NCBI GenBank assembly: GCA_965153355.1
Contig: OZ231126.1
Span: 33,294,001 to 33,358,000, forward strand
Origin: Flaccisagitta enflata
Lineage: Eukaryota > Chaetognatha > Sagittoidea > Aphragmophora
DNA: 64,000 bases
Direction of reading: 5' to 3'
Both the position numbers and the translations under genes were made by a program. Below, piece after piece: positions 32,328 through 45,264 of this stretch (position 1 is the stretch's first letter; the number at the start of each line of letters is the position of its first letter). The notes beneath the pieces are model-generated. The model had not been told where the DNA came from, searched no databases, and saw only the letters and a program-made list of their open reading frames with translations.

Positions 32328-32607
32328 GGTTTTTCTGAAAGCTGATGAGCAAGAGCTTTGAGTGTATATAGTTTTATTCCTATAGCTCTAACTGTTGACC
32401 AAAAAGAAAAAAAAGCAGCACCTCTCGGGATTTGAACCTGTGACACTGAAGAGAGAGAAGTTTACTTTCCGAAATTCATCACTCTATAAACAGAGCTATC
32501 GCGCCACATGCAATGTTTATATATCGATTAGCGGTTTTGTTATAAATCACTTGGTTTGGAATTTTGTGTTCACTCAATACCTTGGACCATCAGCTTTCAG
32601 AAAAACC
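32328..32607. mobile_element. 280-bp inverted-repeat element holding a tRNA-like unit
   Basis: A 20-bp perfect inverted repeat (GGTTTTTCTGAAAGCTGATG at 32328-32347 and its inverse at 32588-32607) bounds the tRNA-like sequence at 32420-32505. Partial similarity continues inward (AGAGCTTTGAGTG / CACTCAATACC). The class is unknown. Confidence 0.6.
32420..32505 (-). tRNA. tRNA-like pseudogene or SINE head
   Basis: On the minus strand GGCGCGA is followed by box-A-like TAGCTCTGTTTATAGAG (D arm GCTC/GAGT). An arm centred on TTTCGGAAA comes next, then box B GGTTCAAATCC at 32428-32438. A run of eight T follows within 15 nt, as for a Pol III stop. The acceptor and T stems do not pair fully and the anticodon is not clear, so a functional tRNA is unlikely. 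Confidence 0.4.
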
Positions 32608-32933
32608 AAAGCTTTAAGTTCTTCCTTTAAACAGTGAGAATACAGAGGGCCCTCTTTCTACTGCTCTTAGTGTTCCCATCGTACTGTATGTCTGTCTGTT
32701 TCTGTCTCTGTCTCTGTCCTAGTCTCTCTCTCTCTCTCTCTCTTTTTCTCTCTCTCTCTCTTCTCTCTATCTGTCTATTTTCCACATAGTGAAAGGGTTG
32801 GATGATGGTAAATCCTTAGGGAATCGGTACAAGGATGTAATTTGAAGGCAGCAAGGAAGTAATAACATGTAAACGTGGCTCTTTGTCTGGGCATCTCTCT
32901 GTCAAAGGGCCTACATCACCTCGCCAACTAATC

Positions 32934-32936
<3 letters not shown>

Positions 32937-33029
<93 letters not shown>
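32937..33029. repeat. (GA)n microsatellite
   Basis: Pure AG dinucleotides, about 93 bp. Confidence 0.97.
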
Positions 33030-33031
<2 letters not shown>

Positions 33032-33138
33032 CAGCAATATGAAAATTCAACATGATGGAAGACGTTTAACTCGTTTTATTCAAGATGGGTGTGTCCCAGG
33101 AAAGCAGTGAGTTTGTAAATGACGCCACAAGAAAGGTA

Positions 33139-33742
33139 CTACCCGAATTAAAAAAAACGCAAGTTTTTCATAGGATTGTTCAGATTGGACTATATTTCAC
33201 TAATGAACGGCATTTTGAGGGCAAGTTAGGTTTTTTAGAGCTTCTGTCCATCAAATTTGAGAGTTTTAGTCAATTGAATTCAGTAACTGATGAGAAAAAG
33301 CCGCGCAAAAGCAGGAGGTATTTTGGAGAAAAAAAATAATGGTATTGGGAAATATCCATGATGATTTTGGATATTTTATCACACTTACCCGCTACAAGTG
33401 CTTGATTTTTCATGGCAGACATTGGGTAACTTTCATATGAGCACCATGATTGGTGACAAAATGAGCATAAATGCTCAAATGGTTACAAAAACGACAACCA
33501 TAGAGAAATAATATTCAATTAGAAATGGCCTCTTTCTCCTCCAACTGCGAAATGAAATTTTGACTTACTCACCTTCATTTGAATGTAACTTCTAAACGAA
33601 TAAAGCTACAAATGTGGGATTGCGCTCAAAAGAAAGCCCTTGAAAAAAGCTTCAATTTGGTCACCAAGAAATTGTTTCTAAAGTTAGCCAAAGGCGCGTA
33701 AATTGGCATAGAAAAAACTTGCGTTTTTTTTAATTCTGGTAG
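33139..33742 (+). mobile_element. 604-bp TA-flanked MITE, copy 1
   Basis: Ends CTACCCGAATTAAAAAAAAC and the inverse of CTACCAGAATTAAAAAAAAC (about 30-bp TIRs), flanked by TA on both sides. The copy at 37771-38374 has the same length and nearly identical sequence in the opposite orientation. No transposase frame. Confidence 0.93.
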
Positions 33743-33798
33743 TATGGTTAACAACTACTCGAGGTATTATCATACTTAACACGTATGGTTAACAGCTA

Positions 33799-34562
33799 CC
33801 CTGCTTTCAAAAGCGAGTGTTACCAGCAAAATCTTTATTGCGCCTAAAGTATTCATTTTTAGAAATTCAGATTGGATTTGCTTAAAAGCACATGACCTAC
33901 CATTTTTTCATGCAAAATTTCATAGGACTGGCTTGAGCGGTTTGGCTACAACATGATTTTGAATGAAAACGTGGGAAACCCCATGAGAGGATTTCTCAGA
34001 AAAAGATTAACTGATACTTTTTCTTAAAACCAATCTCATTTCTCAACGAATCAGGTAAAGATAGCCGGAATGGTCTTGAATGAAGGATATTAATCTCTGC
34101 TTATATATGTTTTCAGAAAATGACCAATTCATTGAAATCTATCTGAAAAAAATCAGTTTTTCCTTGATTTTTTGAAGTTTGAGCAAATTTCAAATAACAT
34201 CACCCATGTTTCAGCGCCAATATTTCTCATTCAAAGGTGAAAAACTAAAATGATACAACAAAAGGGTCAATTATTGACCATTTATGACTTATTTGATCAT
34301 TTCAGCTCAAAATTTACCAGGTTTATTAAGGTTCAAAGATGCAAAAATACCGAAAAATGCAATTTTTCAACCAAATTTGCTAAAATTTTCATCAAATTTC
34401 TAAAACATGTGGACGACTAACCGCTGGACCCAGTATCATGAAATTTTGCATGAAATAATGGTAGGTTATTTGCTTTTTGGCAAATCCAATCTGAATATCC
34501 AAAAATAAATACTTAAGCCGCAATAAAGATTTTGCTGGTAACACTTGCTTTTGAAAGCAGGG
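33799..34562. mobile_element. 764-bp TA-flanked long-TIR element
   Basis: CCCTGCTTTCAAAAGCGAGT on the left and its inverse on the right. The arms stay similar for over 130 bp (ACCAGCAAAATCTTTATTG, GATTGGATTTGC, TGCAAAATTTCAT). TA on both sides. Only 56 bp separates it from the 604-bp MITE. Confidence 0.9.
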
Positions 34563-34674
34563 TATTCATTTGGGTACGATCTAGTGCTTACATAGGCAAT
34601 ATCTTCTATGAAAATACAGCCCATTGTAAACGTGTGTGTCGTGTAAAATATTCAGCCTTTGCGATCGGCGGTTC

Positions 34675-34816
34675 TTTTCTCTACAAGAGGCTTTGTCCGT
34701 CCGTCCGTCCGTCCGTTCGTCCGTCCGTCAGCACGAGTCGAAAAGTGGGAAAACGCGCATTTCCGCCCCTACCCACCCGTCCGCAACTGATGGCCGTGTA
34801 TCCGGCCTTGTTTTTT
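34675..34816 (+). mobile_element. Helentron-like element, head damaged
   Basis: CTCTACAAGAGGCTTTG, (TCCG)n, GAAAACGCGCATTTCCGCCCC, CCGTCCGCAACTGATGG and GTATCCGGCCTTGTTTTTTT. Only the hairpin is replaced, by CGATCGGCGG sequence. Confidence 0.8.
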
Positions 34817-34998
34817 TAAATGCTGTGGGAAAAATAACTTGGTTAAACTTCTCATGAGTGTCATGGATATGAAAAACACTTTTTAACACATTTTTTCCGT
34901 CCCTAGGATTTTTTTTTTGCATAATTATGAAATGGGGTGAAAACCATGCTATTTATTTTTTTTTTCTTTTGTTCAGTTCAGAAAACTTCAGATGACGG

Positions 34999-35941
<943 letters not shown>

Positions 35942-36462
35942 GGGCAGCGGCCCCGAAGGGGCCGATGATCTATGCTTTCACACATAGGACAAATTTCTCC
36001 TTCTCCTCCTTCTTCTCCTCCGTCCGTCCCCACCCTTCCGAGGTTCAAACCCCAGCCTCGAGGCTCAAATACCAGCCTCGAGGCTCAAATTCCAGCCTCG
36101 AGGCTCAAATTCCAGCCTTAAGGCTCATACTCTAACCTCAAGGCTCAAATCCCAGCCTTGAAGCTCAAATCCCAGCCTTGAGGCTCTAATCCCAGCCTTG
36201 AGGCTCAAATCCCAGCCTTGGGACTCAAATCACAGTCTTGAGACTCAAATCCCAGCCTTGAAGCTCAAATCCCAGCCTCAAAGCTCAAATCCCAACCTTG
36301 AGGCTCAAATCCAAACCTTGAGGCTCAAATCCCAACCTTGAGGCACAAATCCCAACCTTGAGGCTCAAATCGCAGATTCAAGGCTCAAATCCTGCTGCCC
36401 CTCTAACTATCACACTCACATACACAAACACAGGGGCAACGGGTACCGCTGACCATCTAACG
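35942..36462. mobile_element. GGGCAG-family hairpin element, copy 2
   Basis: Opens GGGCAGCGGCCCCGAAGGGG. The interior is a roughly 20-bp minisatellite (CAGCCTTGAGGCTCAAATCC type, 36040-36390), and it closes GGGGCAACGGGTACCGCTGACC. The inverted closing arm seen in copies 1, 3 and 4 is largely lost. Confidence 0.8.
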
Positions 36463-36834
36463 CTTTTGCGACTATCATTTTTCCCTCTAACCCCTTTTTC
36501 CCGGCCCCCGCTCTATTCTTTTCCTTCTACCCTTTCTCATCTGTCCCTTCTCCCCCTCCATTGTTTTCCCTCATCGCTCCTTCTTTCTATTCTCCTTCTT
36601 ACCCTTCCCCCTCTTCCACCCTTTCACATTTTCCCCTTCTTCCCATTCTTCCCCCAGTCCCCCTCCCGATTTATTTCCGCTCCTCACCACTTTTTCCTCA
36701 TTTCCCTTTCCCTTATATATGGACTCTTCATGAAGACATCTCGTTGTAACGTATTCACCGGAAATGTTCATCTCATTCCTTATCTGTTAATGAGGATTCA
36801 CGTTGAAAACTCCTGGGGCGTCTACAACTGTAAG

Positions 36835-36965
36835 AGGGCGCGGCCGCGGTGGCAACACCGGCGGAGGTAGCAGCACCGGCGGCGGCGGAAATGTGCAGCA
36901 CCGGCGCCGGCGTGGTTAGCGGCGCCGCTGAGGATTGCCTCTTGCCTCTTGGCTCTTGGCTCTTG
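36835..36965. other. GC-rich patch of CGGCGG/CACCGG repeats
   Basis: GGCGGCGG, CACCGGCG and CTCTTGGC units. No gene is recognised. It is compositionally unlike its AT-rich surroundings. Confidence 0.5.
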
Positions 36966-37051
36966 CCTTCGCCAGACTGCATTTCAGCAAGAATGAATGA
37001 TAGTTTCGTCGTCGCAGAGGTTGTTTCCACCATGGCGCAGTGGCGCTGTGG

Positions 37052-37164
<113 letters not shown>

Positions 37165-37431
37165 AGAAGAACAAGAACAAGAACAAGAAGGAGAAGAATT
37201 TGAATTTTGAATTTGAATGTATTGTCCAAATAAGCGATTACACTTACGTACAAGTACAAGGACATGAAATGTTTACATTTCAACAGTTTTCAAGAATAAA
37301 TACGGCAACAAACAATAAATAACGAGGTACATTATTTTCAAAGGTCATTTGAGGTTCATTGGGTAAAAAAGTCTTAATTTGGCTCTCCAAGAGTTTGGAT
37401 TGCAAGTTCAAGATAAATAGGCAACATTCAA

Positions 37432-38690
37432 TCAGTTAGAGCGTACTTCATTCTTACCATGGGCGAGGTCCCACACAGACAGAATTGTTCTAACTACATT
37501 CATAACTTTATCATCATCGTCATCATAATAAATATCGTTAAATTCAATTTTCTCAGTTTTATCATAGAGATTTACACTACGATACTTCATACAGAAATTC
37601 ATTCTATGGTTTTCAACATCTGTGACTCCGCATTCTTTGCATTCTTTTGTTCCGTGTTGAGTGGCATAGTTTTTAGCACACTGTAGCATGCCAAATCGTC
37701 CCATAATTAAAGCACGGGTATATATCATTAGTTGGTTTTGAACAATAAAACGATCCGGCGTTTTATCATACTACCAGAATTAAAAAAAACGCAAGTTTTT
37801 TCTATGCCAATTTACGCGCCTTTGGCTAACTTTAGAAACAATTTCTTGGTGACCAAATTGAAGCTTTTTTCAAGGGCTTTCTTTTGAGCGCAATCCCACA
37901 TTTGTAGCTTTATTCGTTTAGAAGTTACATTCAAATGAAGGTGAGTAAGTCAAAATTTCATTTCGCAGTTGGAGGAGAAAGAGGCCATTTCTAATTGAAT
38001 ATTATTTCTCTATGGTTGTCGTTTTTGTAACCATTTGAGCATTTATGCTCATTTTGTCACCAATCATGGTGCTCATATGAAAGTTACCCAATGTCTGCCA
38101 TGAAAAATCAAGCACTTGTAGCGGGTAAGTGTGATAAAATATCCAAAATCATCATGGATATTTCCCAATACCCTTATTTTTTTTCTCCAAAATACCTCCT
38201 GCTTTTGCGCGGCTTTTTCTCATCAGTTACTGAATTCAATTGACTAAAACTCTCAAATTTGATGGACAGAAGCTCTAAAAAACCTAACTTGCCCTCAAAA
38301 TGCCGTTCATTAGTGAAATATAGTCCAATCTGAACAATCCTATGAAAAACTTGCGTTTTTTTTAATTCGGGTAGTAATCAGGACTGTTCAACAGTTCTCT
38401 GAGGCGTCCAACTTTTGTTTTGGTCTTTGTTTCATTGCGATTTTTTGTCTCACACTCCTCCTTTATTTTTCAATGTTTGCTTTTTCCGCCGCAGTTTTCA
38501 CCAATTGACTCAATTCTACCTTCCTTTTGTTCTTGATGCTTTCCCAATCCGTGTCCAGTTCCCACTTTTCTTGGATGGAATTTACTTGCTTTGACCATCT
38601 TATATCTTTCTCTTTCATTGCTTTTATTGTTGCTGTTGTGTTGTGTTTGTCTTCCCTTTAGAGAACTTTGTGTAAGTAGATGAGTTGTTT
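37432..38690 (-). pseudogene. 3' fragment of a second LINE, MITE-interrupted
   Basis: On the minus strand QLIYLHKVL and IRWSKQVNSIQEKWELDTDW (before the MITE) correspond to QFIYLLKLL and IAWAKQITNKLTEYDLETNW of the LINE at 5037-7214. After the MITE, ALIMGRFGMLQC, TKECKECGVTDVENH and FNDIYYDDDD match its C-terminal zinc knuckle and tail. This is the RT C-terminus of a related but clearly diverged family. A frameshift or stop near 38440 and the 604-bp insertion make it a fossil. The 5' side is lost near the (GAA)n array. Confidence 0.82.
37771..38374 (-). mobile_element. 604-bp TA-flanked MITE, copy 2
   Basis: The inverted counterpart of 33139-33742, flanked by TA (37769-37770 and 38375-38376). 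It is inserted in the LINE fragment, whose reading resumes on both sides. Confidence 0.93.
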
Positions 38691-38737
38691 TTGTTCTGCT
38701 CTTACAGATGGGAATAGTCTACCCATTGTATGCATTA

Positions 38738-38814
38738 AGAAGAAGAAGGAGAAGAAGAAGAATAAGAGGAAGAGGAAGAAGAAGAAGAAGAAGAAGAAGA
38801 AGAAGAAGAAGAAG

Positions 38815-38845
<31 letters not shown>

Positions 38846-38892
38846 TCAATAAGAAGAAGTTCAATAAGAAGAAGAAGAAGAAAAAGAAGAAG

Positions 38893-38924
<32 letters not shown>

Positions 38925-38999
38925 GAAGAAGAAGAAGAAGAAGAAGAAGAAGAAGAAGAAGAAGAAGAAGAAGAAGAAGAAGAAGAAGAAGAAGAAGAA

Positions 39000-39046
<47 letters not shown>

Positions 39047-39049
39047 AGA
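38738..39049. repeat. (GAA)n microsatellite
   Basis: Over 300 bp of AAG triplets with GTTCAATAAG interruptions near 38845-38870. Poly-Lys, poly-Arg and poly-Leu frames are artefacts. Confidence 0.97.
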
Positions 39050-39066
39050 TGACAGTTAGGGCTGTA

Positions 39067-39308
39067 CACCTTGATCTGGGGGCTGAGAAAAACCCGAGAT
39101 GAATCTAGTGTGTTTCAATAGATTAACTTACATGAAAAGCATACTTCTAGTTAACCCAGTGAGATGAAATTTTAACTGAAGCTCTGCAAAACCATCAGCT
39201 TTCTTCATGTGAAATTTCATCCCACTGGGGCAACTAGAAGTATGCTTTTCATGTAATTTAAGCTATTGAGATTCATCTCAGGTTTTTCTCAGCCCCCAGA
39301 TCAAGGTG
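39067..39308. mobile_element. 242-bp palindromic MITE
   Basis: CACCTTGATCTGGGGGCTGA and its inverse at the ends. The arms pair through TTACATGAAAAGCATACTTC and GATGAAATTT blocks. No target duplication was identified. Confidence 0.88.
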
Positions 39309-40402
39309 CCGTAGGCCTTAGGAAACCGTGATCGAGACCTCCTCCAGACCCATGGAACCATAATTAGGGTTCCATGGTCACCAAAACTCATAAAAACACT
39401 CCTCTCTTTGACCTCTCTTATTGGTGGAGGAGGAGGAGGGCTTGAGGAGGGCTTGTGGAGGGCTTTTGGAGGCCCTCTTTCTCCTCCATTGCTCGAGGCA
39501 TATCTGATAGCATCCCTGATATTGACCATGAAATCTTTGTAGAATAATTTCAGGAGATGTTTAGAGTAAGCTTTTAGGCAGTGGAAACATGATTTTCTGC
39601 ATCTGCCATGACTTTCAAGTCGTGTTTTATTGCATGATTCTTTAGTGCCAATTCATAATTTTGTTGAGATAATTCAATAAAGAATTTAGATTGTCAAATT
39701 AAGAACTTGATGTAATATTTTGTTTATTCCTTTGGTGCTGTTACATCATTATGTGTTTGTTAAAGGTGATACAAAAATAGATTAGTTGATGTTGATTTTT
39801 TTTTTTTTTTATAGATTCACTGCTAAATTGAGTAAAAATTTCCTTGAATTTTTTTTCATTTTTTTTTTTGTTAGGAGACATATTTGTTCTAATTTAGATA
39901 AAGATAAAGAAAGAAACTTAATCGGGAAAAAAGTAGAAGACAGTCATTGACTTGCAAGTATAAGAAAGCATGTCAGTGAGCGTAGCTGGTCATCTGGTTA
40001 AGTAGTTTTGAGTATCTTTGCTCATCTAGCTCATTTGGCGCAATCATTTGGAAAAAAGTCGAGATTCGAAGATTCAAAGACTTTTTGATTCCTGCGAAGA
40101 AAAGTTGTTTTCCCTTTTTTTCATGAGCCGTTTGAGGAAGTTGCTGCATTTTTGGGGCAGAACGGGACTACGCATGAAATTAATAGCTAAGAAAGAGCTA
40201 AATCTCCTCTTTCAGATGACGCCAAGCAGAATTCTGTGCGATTGATAATTTTGGAGCTATGATTTTTTAAATCTTTTTTTATTTTCTCTCATTTTTCGCA
40301 TTTTTCCCTAAAACAAGGAATCGAGTTAGTTGAAGTCTATTTGAACTTTGAAATGTCCCAGGTGATGATTGTGCATCCTGGCAGCACAGTCTCTCTCTCA
40401 TT
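39309..40402. other. Unassigned DNA including a dispersed GCATGTCAGTGAGC repeat
   Basis: The first 230 bp has a perfect inverted repeat CCATGGAACC/GGTTCCATGG and GGAGG-rich DNA. From about 39960 it shares GCATGTCAGTGAGC, AGCTCATCTAGCTCATTTGG and GCGCCAAGCAGAAT-like blocks with 56760-57010, 59265-59300 and 59890-60120. No gene. Confidence 0.5.
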
Positions 40403-40596
40403 TCAACTCTGGACTCTATGAGAGGCTTTGTCCGTTAGTTCATCCATCGGTCTGTTGGTCTGTCTGTCCGTCCAAGGGGAAAAGTGGAAAAACAAGCTGT
40501 CTAGATGCTTGTGTGTGGTGGTTGGGGTTGGGGTGTAGATGGGGGTTGGATGCCTCTGTCCACCTGTCTGCAACGATATTGTAACCCTGTGTTGCA
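40403..40596 (+). mobile_element. Helentron-like element (GATATTGTAACC tail)
   Basis: GGACTCTATGAGAGGCTTTG, (TCTG/TCCG) core, GTGTGGTGGTTGGGGTTGGG, and the tail CACCTGTCTGCAACGATATTGTAACC. The head hairpin is lost. Confidence 0.75.
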
Positions 40597-40644
40597 TGTT
40601 TTTCTCTGTTTTTCTCTCTGTCTCTCTCTCCCTCTCTCTCCCCC

Positions 40645-40659
<15 letters not shown>

Positions 40660-40734
<75 letters not shown>
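40660..40734. repeat. (TC)n microsatellite
   Basis: Pure TC dinucleotides, about 75 bp. Confidence 0.97.
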
Positions 40735-40742
<8 letters not shown>

Positions 40743-41097
40743 TTTTTTCTCTCTCACTCTCTTTTCCTCTCTCATTTTCTCAAGCAGCATTTACGACTTT
40801 TTCCTACGGTTATTAGCCGCCCTTAGCTGCCCTTAGCTGCCATTACTGGTATGTTATAATTAGAAAAAAAGTAATGAGAAAGTAATTTCAATTCTATGCA
40901 AAAAAAAGAAAAAACGGTGCAGATGATTTGATGGTCAATGACATGCATCAAAACCTGGTTTGATAGAGCGTGTCCGACTCTTATCCCAGGAGAGTCTCGG
41001 AGAGTCTTGGAGAGTTGGAGAGCTCTCCAGGCAGTCTCCGAGAGTCTCGGAGACTTGGAGAGCTCTCGGGGGTCTCCTAAAGCTCATGGCCCTCACT

Positions 41098-41242
41098 CGA
41101 AGAAGAAGGAGAAGAAGAAGAAGAAGAAGAAGATGAAGAAGAACAAGGAGAAGAAGAAGATCAATAAGAAGAAGAAGAGAAGAAGAAGAAGAAGAAGAAG
41201 AAGAAGAAGAAGAAGAAGAAGAAGAAGAAGAAGAAGAAGAAG
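41098..41242. repeat. (GAA)n microsatellite
   Basis: GAA triplets with minor interruptions. Confidence 0.96.
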
Positions 41243-41269
41243 ACTACAAAAAAAAAAAAAAAAAAGTGT

Positions 41270-41360
41270 GACGGACCGACGGACCGACGGACCGACGGAC
41301 CGACGGACCGACGGACCGACGAACTGACAAAGCAGGGTGTGGTTTAGAGTGGCGTAGCAG
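41270..41360 (-). mobile_element. Helentron-like head with (GGAC)n core
   Basis: Seven ACGGACCG units, CAAAGCAGGGTGTGG and GTGGCGTAGCAGGCGAC then GAAAAAG. The hairpin is imperfect. It abuts (GAA)n, and the same arrangement recurs at 43405-43490. Confidence 0.65.
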
Positions 41361-41440
41361 GCGACGAAAAAGAGAAGGAATGGAAAGGTGGAGGAAAAAG
41401 TAAATTGAATGAGAAAACTGATGGTCAAAAAGAACGAAAA

Positions 41441-42975
41441 GGTTGATTCTGAGCATCCGGGGGCGCCCGAGAAACCCCGACTCTCCACTATAATAGAAGT
41501 TGCATTGCTTCTGCTGTTGAATTGCATAAGGTCACAAAGGTTGGGTGACATACCTAACTATCTGGTGCGCCATACCAAACCAATTTTTGCCACACTTACT
41601 GCCCCTTTGGGGTCCAAAACAGGGGTAGAAGGGCCTATTTTGGCCTGTCCCGATTTTGTCCCTGCAGGCAAAATGCAAGTTTAACCAATCAAAAAATGTC
41701 AAGCAGGGTCATCCCAAAGCTTGTAAGCAATCACTATCAATCCATTGATATGTATGGAAAGTTTGAACTCAATATTTCAACTGTAAAATGACAAAAAAAA
41801 GCTTTGAAACAAAGTACTCCCCCCTTCATTTTTCTGCCATTTTTTGCTAAAAATGAGGTAAGTTGACAATTTTTTTTGTTAGCCTTTCATCATTCAAACA
41901 TTAAGCAATTCTTATTTTTCACTTGCATTGACAACTAGTTGAAGGACATTCCCTCCAATTTTCAAAGATTTTTTCCATTCCATTGGTGAGAAATCAACCT
42001 TTCCTTGAAGCGTTACAATTCAGAGGTGCTCCATGTTGTAGCTGTCACACTTATGTCACACTATGATTCTTACTATGTCACAGCATAGTAATATGCTTAA
42101 CGGTGAATTCATCTATATGATGTGAAAGAGGTTGAAATTCTGTGCATGCCTTTAAAATCTCAAGTCTTAAGTCCAATTCGTTTGGTCACAGTGAAATTCC
42201 AAAGTTGATCACTACCAAAATAAGGAATGAATTGTAACGCTCGCCAACCAAGCCCCGTAGTTAATTCTTTGTTTCCACACAGCACTTCTCAGAGAAATGC
42301 GCGCATGTTTTGGTGCCTCCATTTAGTAAAATTTCTTAAAATTCAAATTGACATATCTCCGGAACTAATTGAGCTAGGCCAATGAAATTTTGCATGGTTG
42401 ATACCAAGATTAAGAAGGTCCTTCATCTTATTTTTGATAAGACTCAAAAAATGTCAGGCGGTCCAACCAGACCAACCAGCCTACCAGATAAAAAAATTAA
42501 AAAATGGCATAACTTCTAAAATGATTGTCCGATCTGGTTGAAATTTTGCATGGCGCTTCCTTTAAAGGTGCCTTGTCACTGGCATTAAAACGAGCTTGGT
42601 GGGAAAAATTCTCCTCCAACATCCCGCCCAGCCAAAAATGGTGCTTATAGAGATTTTTTCAAAAACTCTAATTTATTGAAAAAAATCGCGTAAACATGAT
42701 CACACATGATTGCTTGAATGTTATCATCAAAAATTTTGCCCTCATACTCATTGCCTTATTGTATTTAACTAAATATATAAGTAAAAAAATTGATAATAAT
42801 CTCTTTTTAGGCCTAATTTGTATACAAAATAAGCTTGAATAAGAAAATCCAAGTATGGATTCATATTTAATGATAGGTAAGCTACATGGTGATGTACAGT
42901 TTTGTTCAATTTTAAAACATTTGAAATTGACGAATTTCACTCTGTCTGCGCTCCCCTTATCGTGACACCAGCCAA
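41441..42975. other. AT-rich unassigned DNA
   Basis: No gene recognised. Two GAAATTTTGCATGG blocks (about 42386 and 42539) recall motifs in the 33799-34562 element. Confidence 0.5.
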
Positions 42976-43201
42976 AATCAAAACGCCTGTCCCAAAAGGC
43001 TGGACAAGGTGTGAGGGTAGTGGAAGAAGAAGAAGAAGAAGAAGAATAAGAAGAAGAGGAAGAAGTTCAAGAAGAAGAAGAAGAAGAAGAAGAAGAAGAA
43101 GAAGAAGAAGAAGAAGAAGAAGAAGAAGAAGAAGAAGAAGAAGAAGAAGAAGAAGAAGAGGGGAAGAAGAAGAAGAAGAAGAAGAAGATGAAGAAGTTCA
43201 A

Positions 43202-43232
<31 letters not shown>

Positions 43233-44060
43233 AAGAAGAAGAAGAAGAAGAAGAAGAAGAAGAAGAAGAAGAAAAAGATCAATAAGAAGAAGAGGAGAAG
43301 AAGAAGAAGAAGAAGAAGAAGAAGAAGAAGAAGAAGAAGAAGAAGAAGAAGAAGAAGAAGAAGAAGAAGAAGAAGAAGACCACAAAAAAAACCAAAAAAG
43401 GTAAAGTGTGACGGAATGACGGACCGACGAACCGACGGACCGACGGACTGACAAAGCAGGGTGTGGTTTAGAGTGACGTAGCACGCAAGGAAAAAGAGAA
43501 GGAATGGAAAGGTGGAGGAAAAGGTAAATTGAATGAGAAAACTGACGGTCAAAAAGAACGAAAATCAAAACGCCCGTCCCAAAAGGCTGAACAAGGTGTG
43601 AGGGTAGTGGAAGAAGACGGGGAAGAGGAGGAAGTAATGAAGAAGAAGAAGAAGAAGATAATGAAGATGAAGATGAGGAAGAAGAAGAGGAAGAGGAAGG
43701 AAAAAAAGAAAAAGAGAAGGAATGGAAATGTAGAGGAAAAGGTAAATTGAATAAGAATATTTTTGACAGTCAAAAAGAACGAAAATCAAAACGCCTGTCC
43801 CAAAAGGCTGGACAAGGTGTGAGGGTAGTAGAAGAAGACGGGGAAGAGGAGGAAGTAATGAAGAAGAAGAAGAAGAAGAAGAAGAAGAAGAAGAAGAAGA
43901 AGAAGAAGAAGAAGAAGAAGAAGAAGAAGAAGAAGAAGAAGAAGAAAATGAAAATGAAGATGAGGAAGAAGAAGAGGAAGAGGAAGAAAAAAGAGAGAAA
44001 GAGAAGGAATGAAAAGGTAGAGGAAACGGTCAATCAAACGACAAAACTTTTGACGGTCAA
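42976..44060. repeat. Tandem GAA-containing repeat, three units
   Basis: Units start at 42976, 43561 and 43784 with AAAATCAAAACGCCTGTCCC (the second reads CCCGTCCC). Each contains TGTGAGGGTAGTGGAAGAAG, a (GAA)n stretch of very different length, and AAAGAGAAGGAATGGAAA. The first unit also holds a Helentron-like head (43405-43490). The unit end recurs at 41385-41440. Confidence 0.85.
43405..43490 (-). mobile_element. Helentron-like head within the tandem repeat
   Basis: GTGTGACGGAATGACGGACC, CAAAGCAGGGTGTGG and GTGACGTAGCACGCAAG, a paralogue of 41270-41360. Confidence 0.65.
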
Positions 44061-44330
44061 AAAGAACAAAAGAAGACGAAGAAGACACTGGGAAAGCATC
44101 ACGAAACAGACGGACCACGAATTTAACAAAGGAAAAAAAGAAACAGAAAAAGGAAAGAAAGAGTCAAAAAGAAATGTGAGAATAGACAGCGAAAGTAAGA
44201 GGAGACAGTGAATAAAGAGAGAAAGAGATAAAGAGATTCAACGCCTAGAAGAAAAAATCAGGAATGCATGAGAAATGGATCCAAGTAAGTTTCTCATCAT
44301 ACGTTAAATAACCTATAAAGTCCGTATAAC

Positions 44331-44465
<135 letters not shown>

Positions 44466-44687
44466 TATATTCAAGGTGGCGTTCGTAGCTCAAGTGAGGC
44501 GTTTTCTCTCTTCCCAAATTCTCGATGGTCATTTATCAAGCTCCAGTTGAGTTCAAGTATCTCCGCCAGAAGAAGAAAGAAGAAGAGTCTTGTGATGGCT
44601 GCTGCCGATGTATCTTTATGATACAATGTGCGATGCGGCCATTAACGTCATCGATCAAACTGACCGGAATACACGGCCGGGTGGAAA

Positions 44688-44691
<4 letters not shown>

Positions 44692-44777
<86 letters not shown>
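44692..44777. repeat. (GA)n microsatellite
   Basis: Pure GA dinucleotides, about 86 bp. Confidence 0.97.
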
Positions 44778-44780
<3 letters not shown>

Positions 44781-45175
44781 GCAGACAAACTGGAAGACAT
44801 ATTAACACCTAGTTGGATGAAGCTATGTGCCTATGTCATAAACAACTTATTGCATTGTAAACTGATTCCGTCAAACATTTTGATCCAAAAATCTATGTAG
44901 TCAGCTGTAAGCCCTTTTTTGTGCACTGGAGGTTGAACGGGGTTCCTGTGTCGAACTAAGCGGACAAAGAAACATTGTTAAAGACAGTAGAGACGGGAGA
45001 GAAGGATTCATTGAGGGCCCATATAAAAGAGGTTGAGTTGAAAGAATTAGGAAGCCTTAGGGCATGAAAACGAAAAGCAAGGACAGAATTGGGCTGGGCA
45101 AAGCGGACAGTTGATATATCGCTTGTCACTTGTGTTACTTGTATGAAATGAAGAAAGGGGAAGACAGAAAAGGAG

Positions 45176-45178
<3 letters not shown>

Positions 45179-45258
<80 letters not shown>
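45179..45258. repeat. (GA)n microsatellite
   Basis: Pure GA dinucleotides, about 80 bp. Confidence 0.97.

Positions 45259-45264
<6 letters not shown>

Noticed and set aside
40970-41090. GAGAGCTCTCC/GGAGACTTGG repeats near 41000 considered as a regulatory palindrome cluster.
   Set aside because: Imperfect short repeats of GAGAGTCTCGG without consistent spacing. They look like a decayed minisatellite.
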